Assembly: GCA_020629275.1 (NCBI GenBank)
Contig: JAHDDQ010000002.1
Location: 28,826 to 92,825 of the forward strand
Length of the DNA stretch: 64,000 nt
From: Tenacibaculum sp.
Lineage (GTDB): Bacteria; Bacteroidota; Bacteroidia; Flavobacteriales; Flavobacteriaceae
Direction of reading: 5' to 3'
The position numbers and the translations under genes were made by a program. Under the pieces are notes generated by a model, which saw only the letters and a list, made by a program, of their open reading frames with translations, had not been told where the DNA came from and made no database searches. This document shows positions 62,811-64,000 of the stretch, one piece after another. Every line of letters begins with the position of its first letter. Position 1 is the stretch's first letter.

Positions 62811-63912
62811 AACCTATAGCTGAAACCATTACAGCACCCAAAACAAATAGAATCATAAAAATAAAATTTGTCATCAAGAATTTAAATAGCGTTTTGAACC
62901 ATCCTTGTTTGTAAAATGTTTTCATAGCTATATATAGATAGATGAGGAATAATATTGAGAAGATCATCATAACTCTATCGCTATCTAAAGATTGAAAAAA
63001 GCTAATTATTATAAAGACTGTTGATAAGATGAAAAACACTGTTTGTACATGAAATGTAAAAATTAGATGATCAACATAATTGAATTTTCTCCTAAAATAA
63101 AATACTTTTAAACAGAAAGCTAATAGTGGTAATAAGAAGAGTAAAGCAATAGAGATATGAGAAACTATGTAATTAGCAAATTTTTTGTTTTCGTCTTTAT
63201 CACTTATAAAGCTATTTATGATTTTACTTCTAGAGTACCAAAAACGATTTGAGAAGTTTTTTTCAACATGTAAACTATCTAATGCTTTGTCTACAGATAG
63301 ATTAGGGTGTTTTTTCTGGAATTGAATAAAGGGTAGAATATCATCAGTATCAGCAAAAGCTAGTTTAAAGCTATCAAGTTCATTCTTTAAAGAAGTAGAA
63401 TCTTTTACTTTTTGAATTGAGTCTGTTTTTATTAGTAAATTCTTTAAAGAATCTTTTTTTCTTTGAGTTTTATCAAGTTCTTTGTATATGGTACTTTGTA
63501 GTGAATCTCGATCGATTTCATCACTAGCAATAGAGTTAATAACGGTATTGTTTCTAGAGTTAAATTCGTTGTACCTCTTTTGAGTTTTTCGAGCACCTAG
63601 TAGTAGAAAGAAGATGATAGAAGTGGTAATATAAAACCTGAAAGGATTAGTGTATCTAGCTCTTTTTCCTTCAATATAATCTCTAGAAACTTTCCCAGGA
63701 GCAATAAGTAATGGGAATAAAGTTCTCCAAAACTTGGTGTCCCAAGATGTGAATCCTTTAAAAATTTCACTCAAAAAATTGCTCAAGGTAATTTTCTTTC
63801 CTTTGTTTTTCTGTCCGCATTCAGGGCAGAAAACTTCGTGTCCAGAGAATGGGAACCCGCAGTTTAGGCAATCAATATTTTTGATTACACGAACTTTTTT
63901 AGATTTTTTCAT
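62797..63912 (-). CDS. DUF3667 membrane protein
   Basis: The 371-residue protein has an N-terminal zinc ribbon (CLNCGFPFSGHEVFCPECGQ, near 16-35), the DUF3667 block WRTLFPLLIAPGKVSRDYIEGKRARYTNPFRFY-like (near 62-94, written here in part: APGKVSRDYIEGKRARYTNP), a long helical soluble insertion (about 115-235) and four to five C-terminal membrane segments. Common in Flavobacteria, role unknown. Convergent overlap with the NRDE gene. Confidence 0.88.
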   Translation of the reverse strand: MKKSKKVRVIKNIDCLNCGFPFSGHEVFCPECGQKNKGKKITLSNFLSEIFKGFTSWDTKFWRTLFPLLIAPGKVSRDYIEGKRARYTNPFRFYITTSIIFFLLLGARKTQKRYNEFNSRNNTVINSIASDEIDRDSLQSTIYKELDKTQRKKDSLKNLLIKTDSIQKVKDSTSLKNELDSFKLAFADTDDILPFIQFQKKHPNLSVDKALDSLHVEKNFSNRFWYSRSKIINSFISDKDENKKFANYIVSHISIALLFLLPLLAFCLKVFYFRRKFNYVDHLIFTFHVQTVFFILSTVFIIISFFQSLDSDRVMMIFSILFLIYLYIAMKTFYKQGWFKTLFKFLMTNFIFMILFVLGAVMVSAIGFIMY

Positions 63913-63954
63913 TAACTAAGTGATGGTGTTGTAATAAGTTGAAATGTAGGGATG

Positions 63955-64000
63955 TTAACAAAGAATTTTTCTAAAGTTTTTAGTTGCATCTAATAGTTCT
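63955..64000 (-). CDS. C-terminal end of an unidentified leftward gene
   Basis: On the minus strand the sequence from the window edge reads ELLDATKNFRKILC and then TAA (complement of 63955-63957), 42 bases before the DUF3667 start. It looks like the end of a coding region but is too short to identify. Confidence 0.35.
   Translation of the reverse strand, partial: ELLDATKNFRKILC

Overview
The window looks like the chromosome of a marine-type member of the Flavobacteriaceae (inference: Tenacibaculum/Polaribacter-like). It is very AT-rich. It carries a type IX secretion (T9SS) sorting domain on several exported proteins, a Bat (Bacteroides aerotolerance) operon, DUF1501/DUF1800 and DUF3667 proteins, a LytTR regulator next to a TPR histidine kinase, and a few TAnnTTTG promoter boxes.

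Region 1 (1-8936) is the unusual part. It starts inside rtcB (RNA ligase) and continues with a nucleotidyltransferase-fold protein, prfH (release factor H), a TPR protein, a small unknown protein and a DEDDh 3'-5' exonuclease. Then come about 3.4 kb of mostly non-coding DNA (4207-7679), interrupted only by a YkuK/DUF458 RNase H-like gene, and finally a slipin (SPFH) gene. The non-coding part is an array of tRNAs and tRNA-like sequences. Cys(GCA), Tyr(GTA), Asp(GTC) and Pro(TGG) fold as complete cloverleaves. A Leu(CAG)-like RNA lacks U33, and several others are decayed. At 7095-7373 there are three consecutive tRNA-like units whose 3' half lies upstream of the 5' half. In each, the two acceptor strands pair across a 4-10 nt spacer, so these are circularly permuted tRNA genes (Glu-like, a class II Ser-like body, and Met-like with an encoded CCA). 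Finding them beside rtcB, the ligase class that joins permuted or split tRNA halves elsewhere, suggests an RNA-repair/tRNA-maturation locus that I do not recognise as described. The same stretch has Shine-Dalgarno-led mini-ORFs next to hairpins or terminators and a short match to the 16S rRNA decoding site, the place PrfH/RtcB systems repair.

Region 2 (8937-25684) is mixed. It holds a serine hydrolase, a FG-GAP repeat protein, Tex, a small T9SS protein followed by a G8-domain beta-helix protein, a histone-deacetylase-like hydrolase, metG, an S66 carboxypeptidase, YraN, an orphan double-glycine peptide, two TlpA-like thioredoxins, an SDR and CvpA. Region 3 (25768-29910) is a carbonic anhydrase with two SulP transporters, probably a bicarbonate-uptake operon. 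Region 4 (29965-39547) is the leftward Bat operon from the MoxR ATPase through DUF58, BatA, BatB, BatC and BatD to BatE.

Region 5 (39639-47148) is housekeeping: lpxH, tadA, ogt, tatD, a retropepsin-like protease, an aspartate aminotransferase, a fatty-acid desaturase and rsmG. Region 6 (47220-58896) holds a lipoprotein and a secreted repeat protein that share a domain and flank a two-component system, then the DUF1501/DUF1800 pair, then a large T9SS beta-helix/ricin-type protein broken by a frameshift near 57805. Region 7 (58962-64000) has rhlE, pruA, an NRDE protein, a DUF3667 membrane protein and the end of one more leftward gene.
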